From positions 13,203,508 to 13,267,507 of the forward strand of contig CM049313.1 of the NCBI GenBank assembly GCA_026874595.1: a DNA stretch of 64,000 nucleotides, written 5' to 3'. Both the position numbers and the translations under genes were made by a program. Under the pieces are notes generated by a model. That model was not told the origin of the DNA and ran no database searches. It was given only the letters and a program-made list of their open reading frames with translations. This document shows, piece after piece, positions 24,246-37,300 of this stretch. This stretch comes from Sipunculus nudus (taxonomy: Eukaryota > Annelida > Sipuncula > Golfingiida > Sipunculidae). The first letter of the stretch is position 1; every line of letters begins with the position of its first letter.

Positions 24246-25689
24246 TTTTAATAAAAAAATCACTCTGTACAATAAACATCTTTCGGTCCCTCCCTTCAAG
24301 ATCTACGGATCCGCCCATGTTTGTAATTATATTTTTTTTTGTAATTTTGTTAATTATATTTATTTGGTATTATAAATTATATTTTTTTTCCATGCATATA
24401 CATACATTTTCTGTATGAAGTATATGCATTTGGCCTGTATTTTATCGGGTAGTACTTTGAAATCTCCATGCACTTTGTGTTTACCCTAAATTCAAAATAA
24501 CATTTATTACTATAATTTATCTTCAGATTTTAATCGAGATTTCAGATTCATATATGTATATATTTACTCATGGTCATGAATCTTTCGGGTTTATTTGCTT
24601 ACATGAAATTATTAGAACCTTAAGAGTTTTTATTGATAGCATTACACGCCTACCCTCATTAATGTCGAACAACTCAGGGATATGAAAAAAAATGAACTCA
24701 TGATGGTTTATTAACACATTATTTTAAGTGCGTTCTGTCTTTGAAATCTTCACAAAACGACAAATTTTCACCGTCAGGACCACGATTGTGCCGGACTTCT
24801 GTCCTACGAAACTATTATGTTTTTCCTTCGGTGACAATCAGTGTTAAAACATGAACCCCTGCGTCTGAAGAAAAAAACTGAAAATTTTGGAGGTTAAAAC
24901 CCGTACCTTTACAATCAGATCTGGAACTTTCAACTTGTATTGTTTTTTATTCTATCAGAACCTCGCTAGGACATTGACATGTACTGAATTGTCTGGTGAG
25001 GCCCGTGCTCATTTCAGGATTTCATTAATGACCTTGACCCCAAACCAGTGACAATGATTGTGGTATGTCAGGGATCCGAGAAATGTAGTCAGTTTCAACC
25101 AGTCCGGAAGTGAAGTTCAGGGACATAAATTATTAACCAGTTCTTTTGTTAGCTGACAACCAATCCTACATTCCACGCGACTTCAGCGACCTTGTGGTAT
25201 GCGGTAAATCACATTAATACATAACTTTTTTTTCTAATTAACGTAAGCCCTATAACAAACATTTCCCTGCCGTTGCAGCGGTCTTAACCGTTTTTGCGCG
25301 ATAAATGTCTGGTCTGTTTTTTATGACAGACATGCTTGCGGGGGTGAAAGTGCATGTCAGAGCGTTTTATTTTACAAATTATTTACATTAAGGCTTATAT
25401 ACGAGAACCCTAGCAGGTATAATGCTTTGATATTATATATAAAATAACTGCATGGCGCCAGCAATGCCCTTGCTGATACCATGGTGACTTGCTTTTTACC
25501 GCTTGCTTTAACATTATGGTATATGTCGATGTTTTAGCGCCAGTTTAATTTTTTTAATAATAATCATCTATATTAGGTACGTGTAAGACTTCCAAATATT
25601 TTTTTTATAATATGTTATTTTTATGAATATATTTTACGTTTCTGTGAAGAATATTGTGTAAACACAAAAAACGGTAACCATAAGTCTCG
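24246..25689. other. Gene-free stretch
   Basis: No coding region was seen. ACGGATCCGCCCATG at about 24306 recalls the ends of the GGATCC-type MITE family, but no partner end was identified. Confidence 0.5.
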
Positions 25690-26170
25690 CTGACAGGAGA
25701 GAAAACGGACGTAAAAATGGGAATCACGTAATAGGGTCACAGGTGCATGAGCTAAAAAGGAGCAGGCCTTGATTCTGTTGTTATGCTTATATCAAAAGAA
25801 ATTGCCATAACCAGACATAAATAGACATTTAAAGGCCATTAAAACAATGTTTAGATAAACGAGTCCACGATGTTTGACAGAGTACGCTGCCATACAGACT
25901 AGGGGTAGGGGATAAGGTTAGGATATCAAGGTAGATACTGGCACCTATAGGTAAATCCCTTGTATACATGTATGACATCATGTCACGACTGAATATTTAA
26001 TCATTGCAAGTCACGACACCTTGTCAACAATATAAATAAAAAAAAACTTCTAAAGATGAAGGCCTGGGTACGCATGAACGATAGGCTGTATACATTATGC
26101 TGACAAACGTGACTGGAGCCTGACGTGCATATATCGTGTAAAAACTATGTACAGATATACCAGAAATAAA
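25690..26170. repeat. Older, diverged copy of the segment at 27870-28330
   Basis: The sequence from about 25690 (GAAAACGGAC, AATAGGGTCACAGGTGCATG, AGACATTTAAAGGCCATTAA) to about 26170 matches 27870-28330 in order, with scattered substitutions and small indels. The two flank the recent 897-bp tandem repeat, so an older duplication preceded it. No coding content was recognised. Confidence 0.75.
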
Positions 26171-26250
26171 TTAGATCAGTTCCAAGCAACGTTATTGTGC
26201 ATGTAAATACGTTGATAGATACAACATAAGCATCTGTTGCAGCTCGCAAA

Positions 26251-27147
26251 ACTGAGAACAGAACCAGTTGTTACTATATCAATCTATATATTAATAGAGT
26301 AAGGCGATTTTTTGTAATTTTCCGTATCTCCTCTGATAAAACCGTGATTTTCGGCATACATATACTCCGGATTTGTCCGAAGAGTCCACCCGCTTTTATT
26401 AGCAACATTTGCGTATTTCGTGCATAATTAATAATTTTAATATTTGCTCCCCCCGCGGGCGCCTCTTTTCTTTGTGTCTTCGGCCCCGGTAGCGCAAGCC
26501 ATAGAGTGTGTGATGGCGGGAAAGTTTTACTACGGGGGCCCTAACTGGGTTTTCGTATATTCGCGGTCACCGACCCGAAAAAAACCCCCACCGGCGATTC
26601 CTTCTCAAAAGGGGGATCTTTGAAAGATTGTTTTGCAGGCCTTTCTGCGACCGGGGGGTCTCGCGAAGGGGAAAAGCATGAAAATTACAGCTTTTTTTTT
26701 TGCTAAACGAGTAAAAGCACTACAAAACAAAGGAAATCTGATCAAAAGTTGATTCTTGAAAGATGAAAATCCAAATAAAAATTTTTGATGGGGGGGGGGG
26801 GGGGATAAAATTGACGCGGGCGGTGCCTGAGATCCATACCTTTTATTATTTTAATTTTTTTTTTTTTTTGCCATAACAGCCGCACACGGTCGAATGAAGT
26901 CCAGGGCCTTGCATGCAATTGGTTTCCATTGCAATTAATTTTTATGCTGAACTGTATCCATTTAAGGCTGAAAGGAGGGAAAACGGACGGAATAAAGGGA
27001 ATCAAGGTAATAGGGTCACAGGTGCATGAGCTGGAAAGAGAAAATCATGATTCTGTTGTTACACTCATACCAAAAGAAATTGCCATAACCGGACATAAAT
27101 AGACATTTAAAGACCATTAAAACAATGTGTAGATAGGCGAGTCCATG
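26251..27147. repeat. 897-bp tandem duplication, copy 1
   Basis: It starts ACTGAGAACAGAACCAGTTG and is followed directly by a near-identical copy at 27148. The only difference noticed is the length of a poly-G run (15 against 14). It contains a GC-rich block (about 26445-26670) and a truncated copy of the GGCC-type MITE (about 26660-26868). The frame on the - strand at 26742-27005 is not supported as a gene. Confidence 0.9.
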
Positions 27148-28043
27148 ACTGAGAACAGAACCAGTTGTTACTATATCAATCTATATATTAATAGAGTAAG
27201 GCGATTTTTTGTAATTTTCCGTATCTCCTCTGATAAAACCGTGATTTTCGGCATACATATACTCCGGATTTGTCCGAAGAGTCCACCCGCTTTTATTAGC
27301 AACATTTGCGTATTTCGTGCATAATTAATAATTTTAATATTTGCTCCCCCCGCGGGCGCCTCTTTTCTTTGTGTCTTCGGCCCCGGTAGCGCAAGCCATA
27401 GAGTGTGTGATGGCGGGAAAGTTTTACTACGGGGGCCCTAACTGGGTTTTCGTATATTCGCGGTCACCGACCCGAAAAAAACCCCCACCGGCGATTCCTT
27501 CTCAAAAGGGGGATCTTTGAAAGATTGTTTTGCAGGCCTTTCTGCGACCGGGGGGTCTCGCGAAGGGGAAAAGCATGAAAATTACAGCTTTTTTTTTTGC
27601 TAAACGAGTAAAAGCACTACAAAACAAAGGAAATCTGATCAAAAGTTGATTCTTGAAAGATGAAAATCCAAATAAAAATTTTTGATGGGGGGGGGGGGGG
27701 ATAAAATTGACGCGGGCGGTGCCTGAGATCCATACCTTTTATTATTTTAATTTTTTTTTTTTTTTGCCATAACAGCCGCACACGGTCGAATGAAGTCCAG
27801 GGCCTTGCATGCAATTGGTTTCCATTGCAATTAATTTTTATGCTGAACTGTATCCATTTAAGGCTGAAAGGAGGGAAAACGGACGGAATAAAGGGAATCA
27901 AGGTAATAGGGTCACAGGTGCATGAGCTGGAAAGAGAAAATCATGATTCTGTTGTTACACTCATACCAAAAGAAATTGCCATAACCGGACATAAATAGAC
28001 ATTTAAAGACCATTAAAACAATGTGTAGATAGGCGAGTCCATG
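27148..28043. repeat. 897-bp tandem duplication, copy 2
   Basis: Near-identical to 26251-27147. It ends where copy 1 jumps back to ACTGAGAACA, while copy 2 continues into GATGTTTGCATTATACGCTG, the arrangement also seen in the older segment at about 25869. Its near-identity argues for a recent event or an assembly artefact. Confidence 0.9.
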
Positions 28044-28330
28044 ATGTTTGCATTATACGCTGCCATACAGACTGGGGGCAGGGGATAGAGGTGGGTATCA
28101 AGATAGATACTGGCATCTAAGTAAATCCCGTGTAAATATACATGTATTACATCGTGTCACGACTGAATATTTAATAATTGCAAGTCACGACACCTTGTCA
28201 ACAATATTAATAAAAAAAAAGACTTCTTAAGATGACAGCCTCGGTACGCCTGAACGATAGGCTTGTACATGATCCTGACAAACGCCTGACCTGCATATAT
28301 TGTGCAAAAAAATGTACAGCTATATCAGAA

Positions 28331-30483
28331 AAAAAGTTTGGAACCGTAGAGGTCCCAAATTAGGGTCCCACGATTGCCACACTCTCCAAAAGACCATATT
28401 CGATGTCAGGTTGTCTGATTTTTTTTATTAATAATTAACAATAATAATTTATTACTTATAAAGCGAATTTTCCATTACAATGTAATGTTCAAATGCGCTT
28501 TACATGATTAAAAGAATAAAATGAATAAATAAAATAAAAATAAATAAAATCACTAAAGGTATACACTAAAGATTTCTAAAAATTTCAATGTCAGTTGAAA
28601 AACAATGTATCAAAACAAGATCTGAATCATAAAATGTAAGCTTCTATGAATAAGTATATGTCTAAAGACGTAATTTAAAGTTTTACTACAAATAATGTAA
28701 AAGAGGCATTTTTAAAAAATAAAAATCACAGCATTATCTCAAAATTTATTCAGAAATTACTTTGAAATATTTGCCTGGCAGCCATATTGGATTACCGCGT
28801 GCGAAAGGTTAAGTAAACCTACAACACGCGCGTTTCTTGTGTGAATGGAGGATTTCATCTTGATCCAAGACTTTGGCTTGCTTTGATTGGCTTGTACACA
28901 TGTGACATCATGGACTGAATTTTATCAACACCTCAGATCTAGTAGTGCATGTTGTTTTTATTCACTCCTGAAAATTTGTGACCGACAGTGGCAGAAATAC
29001 TGCGCTTTTACTGAGATCAAGAATTTTTAGTCACGGGTTTTCCCAGTGTGTGACGTCACTGCCGAGTGGACAGTGGTCATAGATGTGCCAATAGTTTTTG
29101 AACAAATCATACAACCTCATGTTTTTATTGGGAAAATATACAGAAAAAATGTTTTTCCTCCAGGAATTGGGCTCATTTTATGTAGAATCTATATTAATAT
29201 TTTTTACATAACCAATTATGTTATATGATAATATAATGAGATTTGGAATACGTTTGCTTGACCGAAAGAAAATCAATAATTGTGCTCTGGCGGCCATATT
29301 GGAATGTCGACAGGTCTGTAATTCGATATGTCTGGAGACCTCATAGAGCCCAATGATTCCTCTGAAATTAAGAAAGATCTGAATGACTATTTTTATGCAT
29401 GACAAACATTTTGAAAGGTTTGCAAATGCTGTGTTGTATTGGAAAGTGTTCTGGTGTAAATTTAGGGGTGCGCGATATCATCGATATATCGGTATATCGA
29501 GATACGGTCCCTCACATACAGCGTATCGCGATACAGTTTTCAAATATCGATAATTTTCGATATTTTGTTGAATGTGCGTTAAACGGATTTTTATAGTAAA
29601 ACTGATTGTTTCTGTTACAAATTTAAACATCTTAATACTAAATGGATTAATTACAGGCATAAATTGAAAGCCGTTACCTTTTCTTTACACCTATTCTGGG
29701 AATGTTCAAGTAGTCCTGATATGCATAGAACAAGGTCCATCCCATGATATTTGATTGTCTGCTCGTTGACATTTTATTGTACGAGAAATATATCCATACA
29801 ACAAAAAGAACGGCAAAAATAATACTGTTAACATGATACTTGATCTACCTGCAGTTATCATAAGATGTGAGGAGTGACTATTAATGAATAATCAATCATT
29901 CTGACCGTTTTCAGCACTTCTTTCTTTCTGCTGTATGGACCCCTACTAGTTTCAGGTGCAGTCTTTAATATTGCGATATTGTTTTTTGAAACTTAGATAT
30001 TGCATGAAATGTTATCTCATACTTTTTCAGCTGCAACGCCACATGGTACCTTTGGCCGCATGAAAAACGATGGGCTTCTAGCCTGGGCCAAGCATAAAAT
30101 CTTGACAATTTTGATGAACAATAAGAAAGACAGACAACTGGACAATCAGAAACGCAGATAAGTCCAGTTGAAACGGCGACCATAACAAATGTAAAGATTA
30201 AATAAAGAACAAAATGAGGTAAAGGGTTCGCGAGAGAGATGCAAATTGTGCATGCTGTACAAGGTGGAAGTCGCAGAGGTGGCGCCATCTTCGGAAGATA
30301 TTGGGAACTAATTGGTGTCCAAGGAAAAATAACAGAATTTCGTATCACATCATTTGAAGAATTTAAGGCCCTGTAGAGGAATGCCTTATATTCGATTAAC
30401 AATTGCAAGCACGCTGCGAGAATAATATATTCTCTTGAGCTTTGAACGACCAGTCAGTAAGTAACCTTTTAGTCCGGTAGCCA
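28331..30483. other. Gene-free stretch with repeat fragments
   Basis: No gene is supported. At about 28425-28520 a TTATTAATAATTAACAATAA tract followed by AATGCGCTTTACATG resembles a widespread invertebrate repeat with an AAGCGCTTTACA signature (low confidence). A TATCGATA-rich tract lies at 29463-29575. Confidence 0.45.
29463..29575. repeat. ATCGAT/TATCGATA-rich self-complementary tract
   Basis: GGGGTGCGCGATATCATCGA, then TATATCGGTATATCGAGATA, GCGTATCGCGATAC and ATATCGATAATTTTCGATAT. The sequence can fold on itself in many ways and resembles the terminal part of a MITE. A second terminus was not found. Confidence 0.5.
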
Positions 30484-30720
30484 CTACTCAACCTTGTTTT
30501 AGTCTTAAGTTTTTTCTTTGTGGATTCTGTTTGCCCTTATATCAGGTGTGAAAAAATATGTTGGTTGGGCCGCTGTCAGCCTTGGGAAAATTTTAGCTAA
30601 TTAGCATATATCAAGTAGCCGACAAAATACAACTAAAATAGTCAAATGTCATGAGTACCTTAACATTTGACATAGAGGGTCAACCAGTACATTAATTCTT
30701 GGGTATTATGACCTATAGAG
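30484..30720. repeat. Left arm of a large imperfect inverted repeat
   Basis: Matches the reverse complement of 31768-31992. Shared blocks in order are AACCTTGTTT, TTTGCCCTTATATCAGG (ACCCTTATATCAGGG in the other arm), GGCCGCTGTCA, CCTTGGGAA, and ATTTGACATAGAGGGTCAAC at the inner side, then ATTATGACC. The arms are about 230 bp, separated by about 1.05 kb. Confidence 0.75.
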
Positions 30721-31384
30721 AAAACATATCTGGTATTGTTGTAACAATAATGACCGCCGTTTTCAAAATAGTTGTTCTGCCATTTGATTAAAGTGTCATT
30801 CTTGAATAAACTATACGTTGAACACCGGATTTTTCCACGTGTATTCCAAAGTATTCTGCAGATATAGGTTACTAAATTAAACTAATTAAGCATATAGATG
30901 TAGATGCCTAAACGTTCCGAAAAGCAGCTGGTATTCATTATATGACTAACATTATCCACACTTTTGAGGTTCCCCCTTGTGTCACCTTGAGGGCAGATAT
31001 TTGGAACTTAAGCGAGTTATTTTTAGTTTAGGGAAGCGGGGCAGGTATGGATTAAATAAGCATTGTTTGAGTCAAATTTATTCAAAATCGGAAATAGAAA
31101 TTGTTCGATTGCACACGTAACAGTTATATGTGTTTGCATTTATGTCAAGTCTGTTAACCAATATTTCAGGTATACGGCTGCCATAAGCATCATCTAATAG
31201 AATAGTGTTGAAATGGAATCATTATATGGAAATAATCAAGTTCAATCAATAGCATAATCTGACAACTGATTTGTTTGAATTCATCGCAGACGTCATTTCT
31301 GTTATCAAATATTTCAGGAATAGCCGCAGTCTTCAGTACTAAAACTTACCATTTCTTCATGAAATGTAGTTCCGTTAGTTAGCG

Positions 31385-31665
31385 TGTAGGTCACCCCTCA
31401 ATCTCGTGGTTTGGGGTTACGACCCCTACCATCCCGCCACTTGGGCCGGGAGCCACGGGGCGAAAAGACTGGCGACCTCTGTTACTCTCCCCCTGCTGCG
31501 CACAATGACGTGGTGGCGAGCGGGGCGCCGGCCTCTTAGGAGGTTGACGTGGTTGTGACCAGTCGGACACTGGGTGAGGGGTCGGAGTCACCTTAGCGAC
31601 CTTAGCCTCCCGCACGACCCTTGTGATGGCACGAGCATACACCTCCTTTAGGTGACCCCTACATA
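31385..31665. other. GC-rich island inside the inverted repeat
   Basis: A strongly GC-rich segment in AT-rich DNA, bounded by similar sequences TAGGTCACCCCT (about 31387) and TAGGTGACCCCT (about 31650). A frame of 83 codons on the - strand is Pro/Arg-rich and has no recognisable domain. It may be a separate insertion, but its nature is unknown. Confidence 0.4.
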
Positions 31666-31767
31666 TTATTTTATCATGAGATCTGAAGTTCCAAGGACAC
31701 GCTCAAAGACGGGTTGGATGGGTGGGTGGGATGAAAACTGTAGACATTATAGATATGGTAATGCCAG

Positions 31768-31992
31768 AAATTAATTCTCGGGGTCATAATTCACCAGAAT
31801 CCATGTATTGGTTGACCCTCTATGTCAAATGCTATTTTCGTATTTTGGCGGCCATTTTGTTTTAGACTAATTCGCAAAAAATTCCCAAGGGTGACAGCGG
31901 CCAACTTCAATATCAATATTTTCCATCCCTGATATAAGGGTAAACAAAATCCATAAAGAAAAAAAAAACATAAGACCCTTAAACAAGGTTAG
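31768..31992. repeat. Right arm of a large imperfect inverted repeat
   Basis: Read on the - strand it follows the left arm (30484-30720) block by block. The conserved core is GCATTTGACATAGAGGGTCA. The interior between the arms includes a GC-rich segment (31385-31665) unlike its surroundings. Confidence 0.75.
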
Positions 31993-33021
31993 AAGAAATA
32001 TTGACATTTGGCGGCGTATAAAAAATAAGGATGGCGCTGCTGGTCTTCTACGACAGATAAAGCTCCGCAAGATCCATTGCATTCCATAAATTGGTTACTT
32101 GTGGAGCTGTTTTGGTTAAATTAATTCAAATTTGCATGCTGACAGGGGAACTTTGTAAATAGGGTTCTTAATTTTAGTTTTTCCTGTCGTTAGCGTTTGC
32201 AAAATAGCGTTAAAAATTTTTGGCTTCAATAGTGGTCAAAATAGTGTTTTGGTGCAGCTTGCAGGATAAAAGTCACGGTGACCTAATTTATAGTATCAAA
32301 GGAGATTTCACAAGGATTTGTCTGGAGGTTAAGGTAGGTAGTTCCAAGTCTTCGCCGAAAGGTAAATAAATATTTAAGTTCTGTTATCAGACGACAGGTC
32401 GGACAAAGATCCATTAATGTAATTTACGACGGTTGGTCATATTATTGACAATGGATTCACCATCACAAATAATACCACTTTGCCTGGTCCCGGAGGTTGT
32501 TTAAATGTAAGGTCTCACATAAAAATCCCACAATTTAGACCACCCCGAAAATCAGAAAAAGGACCACCTTTTTGGTCCCTGGAGTAAGAAATTACTCATA
32601 ATTAAGACCACCTTATTATAGGCCATTTCAGGAGTGTACGGCATCAGTTTCTATACACCTTAGTCCACTCAGGCATGAAAATTAGCAAAATGTGCATGGT
32701 CAGCTTACAATAGATCAAAGTATGGTATCTCTTCTTGTAATAACTGACAACTTTCTCAGTTATGATAAGCCGCCCTGTTAATCTTCATTGGTTCCCTAGC
32801 CAATGCACTGCATATTTGCTTAGGAAAAATATAACATCTATAGTACTGGTCCATACATTGGGTTAGGTGATCCAGTTTGCTAAATTTGTACTCGTTTCCC
32901 TGCCGAGTTGTTCTCACTCAGTTATATAATCCATGGAGTCTGCAACTCGGGGGAAACCAATTGCCACACACCATCTGACTGCTGTTAGACAGGGTATTGA
33001 GGTTTGCCGCTTCATCTCGTC
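31993..33021. other. Flank of the pogo-like element; no gene
   Basis: Contains repeated AGACCACC/GGACCACC motifs (about 32535-32615), as in untranslated ends of pogo/Tigger-type transposons. A clean terminal inverted repeat was not identified. Confidence 0.4.
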
Positions 33022-34326
33022 ATGGCTGCTAGTCGTAAGCAGAAGGAGCTCTCCTTGAAGGACAAGGTAGCCCTGATCCATGCTTCTTCTGGCCGTAGCA
33101 AGCTTCAATTAGCTCAGTATCATAAAGACGCAGGTCAACACCATCCTAAAACGCAAGGCTGAGCTGTTGACATCCTTTGAGGATAATATGCAAGGAGACC
33201 GCAAGCGTGCCTGCAACAACTATCAGTATGAGGCTACTGACACTGCGACTTTTGAGTTGTTTCAGCAAGCTAGATCCCGTAAAATCACTGAGTGGGCCCG
33301 TGATCAAAGAGCAGGCTACCAAGTTCGCCTCACAGCTGTGTATTTTCGACTTCAAGGAGTCTAATGGATGGTTTAACAGGATTAAGGAGCAACATAATTG
33401 AATATTGGACAGGCCAAAGTGTGTGGTGAGTGCGCTGCTGTGAAAGACACGACTGTGAAGGTATGGAAAGCCAAGCTGCCAACCCTTCTAGAGGACTATG
33501 CCCCTAAAGATCATTTCAACATGGATGAGACTGGCATGTTGTATCGTGCTTTGCCCGACAGGACTGCATGTAAAGGGTCATCCATGCAAAGAAAGGAAGA
33601 GATCAATGGACCGGGTCACCATGATGCAGTGCGGCAGTGCCCTAGGAGAGTTTGAGCGCCCCCTCATCATTGGCCACGCAGAGAATCTCAAGTGTATGAA
33701 GAATGTGTCGTCGTTCAACCTGCCTGTGACATACAGAGTCAATCGTAAGGTATGGATGAATTCAATGCTGTACATGAGTTGCTGGCTGGCTTCAATCGTC
33801 GCATGCTGAGTCAAGGACGCAAGGTCATACTGTTTGTGAACAACGCCCCTTCACAACCACGAAATATCGAGCTGTGTTAAAGTTGCGTTTCTTCATGCGA
33901 ACACAACATCCGTCTTACAGCCCCTGGACCAAGGAATCATACAGAATGTGAAGGCTTAAACTTCTGTATCGCCAGCGCCTGCTCCGACGTGTTCTGAGCA
34001 GAATGGAGAGAAAGCTCAGTGCTGAAGAGATCGCCTGCAGTGCGAAAGTGCTTGGCGCCTGCCAATGGATCGTCTCCGCTGTGAATCAAGTTCGCCCTAG
34101 CACTGTTGAGAAGTGCTTCGCCCAGTGTGGCATGTCTCCATCAGCAGCAGATATCCCTGAGAGTGACAGTGAATTTGACCCGCCCTTGTCTCGTCTCCTG
34201 GAGTTCGCAAGTGACCATGGCGGCTGTGATGACAATCTGATAGACCCACAACTTACACTGACCTTGCCACACAGGACACTGGTGATGACTGGGACTTTAT
34301 ATATGACCACCGGTCGCCAAGGCTAA
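33022..34326 (+). pseudogene. Decayed pogo/Tigger (TIGD-like) DDE transposase
   Basis: A transposase spread over all three + frames by several small indels. Seen in order: an N-terminal CENP-B-type helix-turn-helix start (MAASRKQKELSLKDK, ATG at 33022), KRKAELL (about 33150), KEQATKFASQL and DFKESNGWF (about 33310-33370), NMDETGMLYRALPDRT holding the first catalytic Asp (about 33520), LIIGHAENLKCMK, then LFVNNAPSQP, where families of this type have DN at the second catalytic Asp, and LQPLDQGIIQNVKA (about 33930) with the third. The C-terminal part (34003-34326) is open but acidic and poorly conserved. Frameshifts, premature stops and the Asp-to-Asn change show that it is inactive. Pogo transposases normally have about 450-550 residues. 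Confidence 0.88.
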
Positions 34327-37300
34327 CATCATAAACATCATGAATGTAATAAACGACACAAGCGACAAACAGTTGTGGGTGATGTTTTAATTGCTTTATC
34401 ATAGCTTCATACAACTATATGTATATCTGAGTATGACATACAAAACTCAATCAGTAGAAATGATAACGTCCATATTTAGGGTTACAAAAGAAATCTTAAA
34501 TATACACTATCACATACGGACATGTATACGGTTTGCATGATATCAGTCGGCCATGCCAGTCCTGGCCGTCACGTGACCTGACAGCCACCATGTACACTCA
34601 ACCCGGAATATCCGAGTATTTAAACATTCACATTTTACAGACAATAATGTACCCAGGTGTTATCTTTATCAGAGTAATTCTCATGATCACTTGATAATAG
34701 ATTCAACTGGACACAATCTAAAGCAGAGCAAGAACTCGCTGCAACAGCTCAGCGAAACAAAATATCTAATGCATAAAATAAAAAACCCGACCGGTAATAT
34801 TATTGCATTGCGGGGACTTTCCTAAATTGTGTATACCTAGTAATTCATTCCAAAGATGTTTATGATCAGTTTTGTTTGTACCGGGTTCACCTAACGAAAT
34901 TTAACAATAGTCTGCCAAAATCTTACAAATGTACATGTTCTATACAAATCGGATGAAGTCAATAAGTTTTCAGATCGACAGATGCGGTCAAGAAGTGTTT
35001 AAAGGTAAGACACTCCCAACTCAGGTTAATAACAGGTACCAGGGGGAACCAGTGAGGACCCAAGTTAAGAGTTAAGTATCAGGTCCCACTGTTCACAAGG
35101 TGAAATTCAAACAACAGCATGATCTCTTCACATTATCGCATGAACTGTTTCGTGCAAAGCAACGACACAGAACGAAATCAGAATGTACATTTTCATGAGA
35201 ACAACCAAATTTACATACGTCAATCAAACTGTCAGATATAATATGATCAATTTACAGAATTATGTGCGCGTGTGTGTACAGACAGCACATGGTGCCATAC
35301 TGCCAGTGGTTTAGCGTGGAGTTTCTTTAAATTTTCCCATACCAGGTTACAAAACAACATGAAAATACATAACGTCCGTTCCATCAAACAGGTTCCACTG
35401 AAATTTGGCTTTATTCACATCCACCTTTCATATTAAGCCGCTCCTGCGCATTAAGTTCCATGAAGACAAAGGCGAAATGTGATGAGACCTCAAATTTGCA
35501 CTGCTCAACTATACTCAATGCCAGAAACCCATCTGTATACAAGTCACTGGACTCGGGTGTTTTCTGCCGAAACGAACTTATTACATCTTAAGGCACTATT
35601 CAAGTCTGCTGCAGTCACCATAGTTACTGCACTGATGTAATTGGTAACCAAGGTGACATAAGCAATGGGTCGGCCAAGCTACACACAATGCCAATGTACC
35701 AAAACTTCTACTAGACGAAGGCGTTTCTACTTTCGGTTCCCCGAAGAATTCGTGCTGCATGTTTTCTCAAACCGTAAGTACAAATTTGAGATTTTCTTAA
35801 GATAAAGCTTTGATGACAAATAACTTGTTTTATAATTTACGGCTAGAATTTCTTTTTATGTTGAAGGTGGATTCAGATACACATACACAAAATCCTGATA
35901 TAACGAATGCAGTGAAATGCTATGGCAGAAGAAAACAAAAGAAAAATCATCTACAAAATTACCTCTGGGTATCTACAATAGCTAACATGCCATACTGCAT
36001 GAAATCATATTTTTAAGTTGATACCAAGTAAAGCAACTTATAAGAGTGACAAAAAATATCACATACTTTAAGGACTTAACTCCCATACATTGTTATCACA
36101 TACACTCACAATCTTTACGATAAACACTCGAATTGTGAGCTGCTCAAACAGTCTGAAAAGGGATTGAACGAGCTGGCATCAAGCGATAAGATCCTGTTCA
36201 ACATAAAATAATATTTCCAGTTGGAACTAATCAGAGGGTGATTATTGTGTTGAGCATGGTCTGATATAACATTTTTTTTTTTCAAAAACAAAATACATGA
36301 ATGTCCCTGTTTGACAGTTTTGTGATGTGCTCAACAAATGTCCACAAATCAAGACTGCCATCCACTATTTCTGTAATAGTATAGATTAAAGCGCCTGCTG
36401 GGGCAATTCCAATGACTATCACCAAATCAGAGACACCTGTCTAAGCCTGTAGTGATTCTTAAAATGCATAATTCCTTGAAAAATCAATGGGTACCAATAC
36501 ATCTAATAGTGCCTTAAAATGAAAGCCTGGTCAATTAGCAGAGGAATCTCATCCAGTGGTATATTATTCATTTAAATGGGAAACTTAGTATGTAGTAATT
36601 GAAATTGTCACAGTGAGACAGCACTGGGAGTGTAATCTGCTTGATTCAACTGACCAGATAAATATCAGTTGTATCCGTAATTCACGAAACAAAGGAGGTG
36701 ATTTAACCAAAAAGGTCGCCACAAAAGAGAATGATAGCCTTTATGTTTTGAGAACATGATTTGATATCAGTAATAGATTTCCTGATGGGAATATATGATA
36801 TGATACAGGTAGACAAGCTGTTATATTTAACAAAGAGTGATTATCATGAATGTACATGCCCAAAATTACATTAATGATACAATTTCTTTGAAATGAGATC
36901 TCGTAGAAAGTGTAACATATCAATAATACCATCAGTGTGCCCGGCTTTGAAAACCAAAATTACCCCACATCAATTGACCATGCATCAGTACAGACCTTGC
37001 CCAGCGCACTGGTGACACCTGACGGTAATTAATGACACTGGATTTTGAGGTCCGGTACATTGACAAAGAAAAATCATATGTATAGATATAATTTGATAAG
37101 CTATTTATATGAGTAACTGTATAAATCTGGGAAATTTTCTTGCTTGATTCAAACACTGTAGAGGCTCAGTATGCAGTGAACATGCTAGGGGAGAATAGTG
37201 CGGAAATTTTTCGTAGACTACTATGTATCCTTGCTAATAAGCAAGAAATATACTATGAACATTAAAGTCAGCCCCGACACTAAATTGTGTATGTTATTTA

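Noticed and set aside
31391-31642. Pro/Arg-rich frame of 83 codons on - strand
   Set aside because: GC-rich sequence lowers stop frequency; no domain, no splice context. Kept only as part of the GC-rich island.
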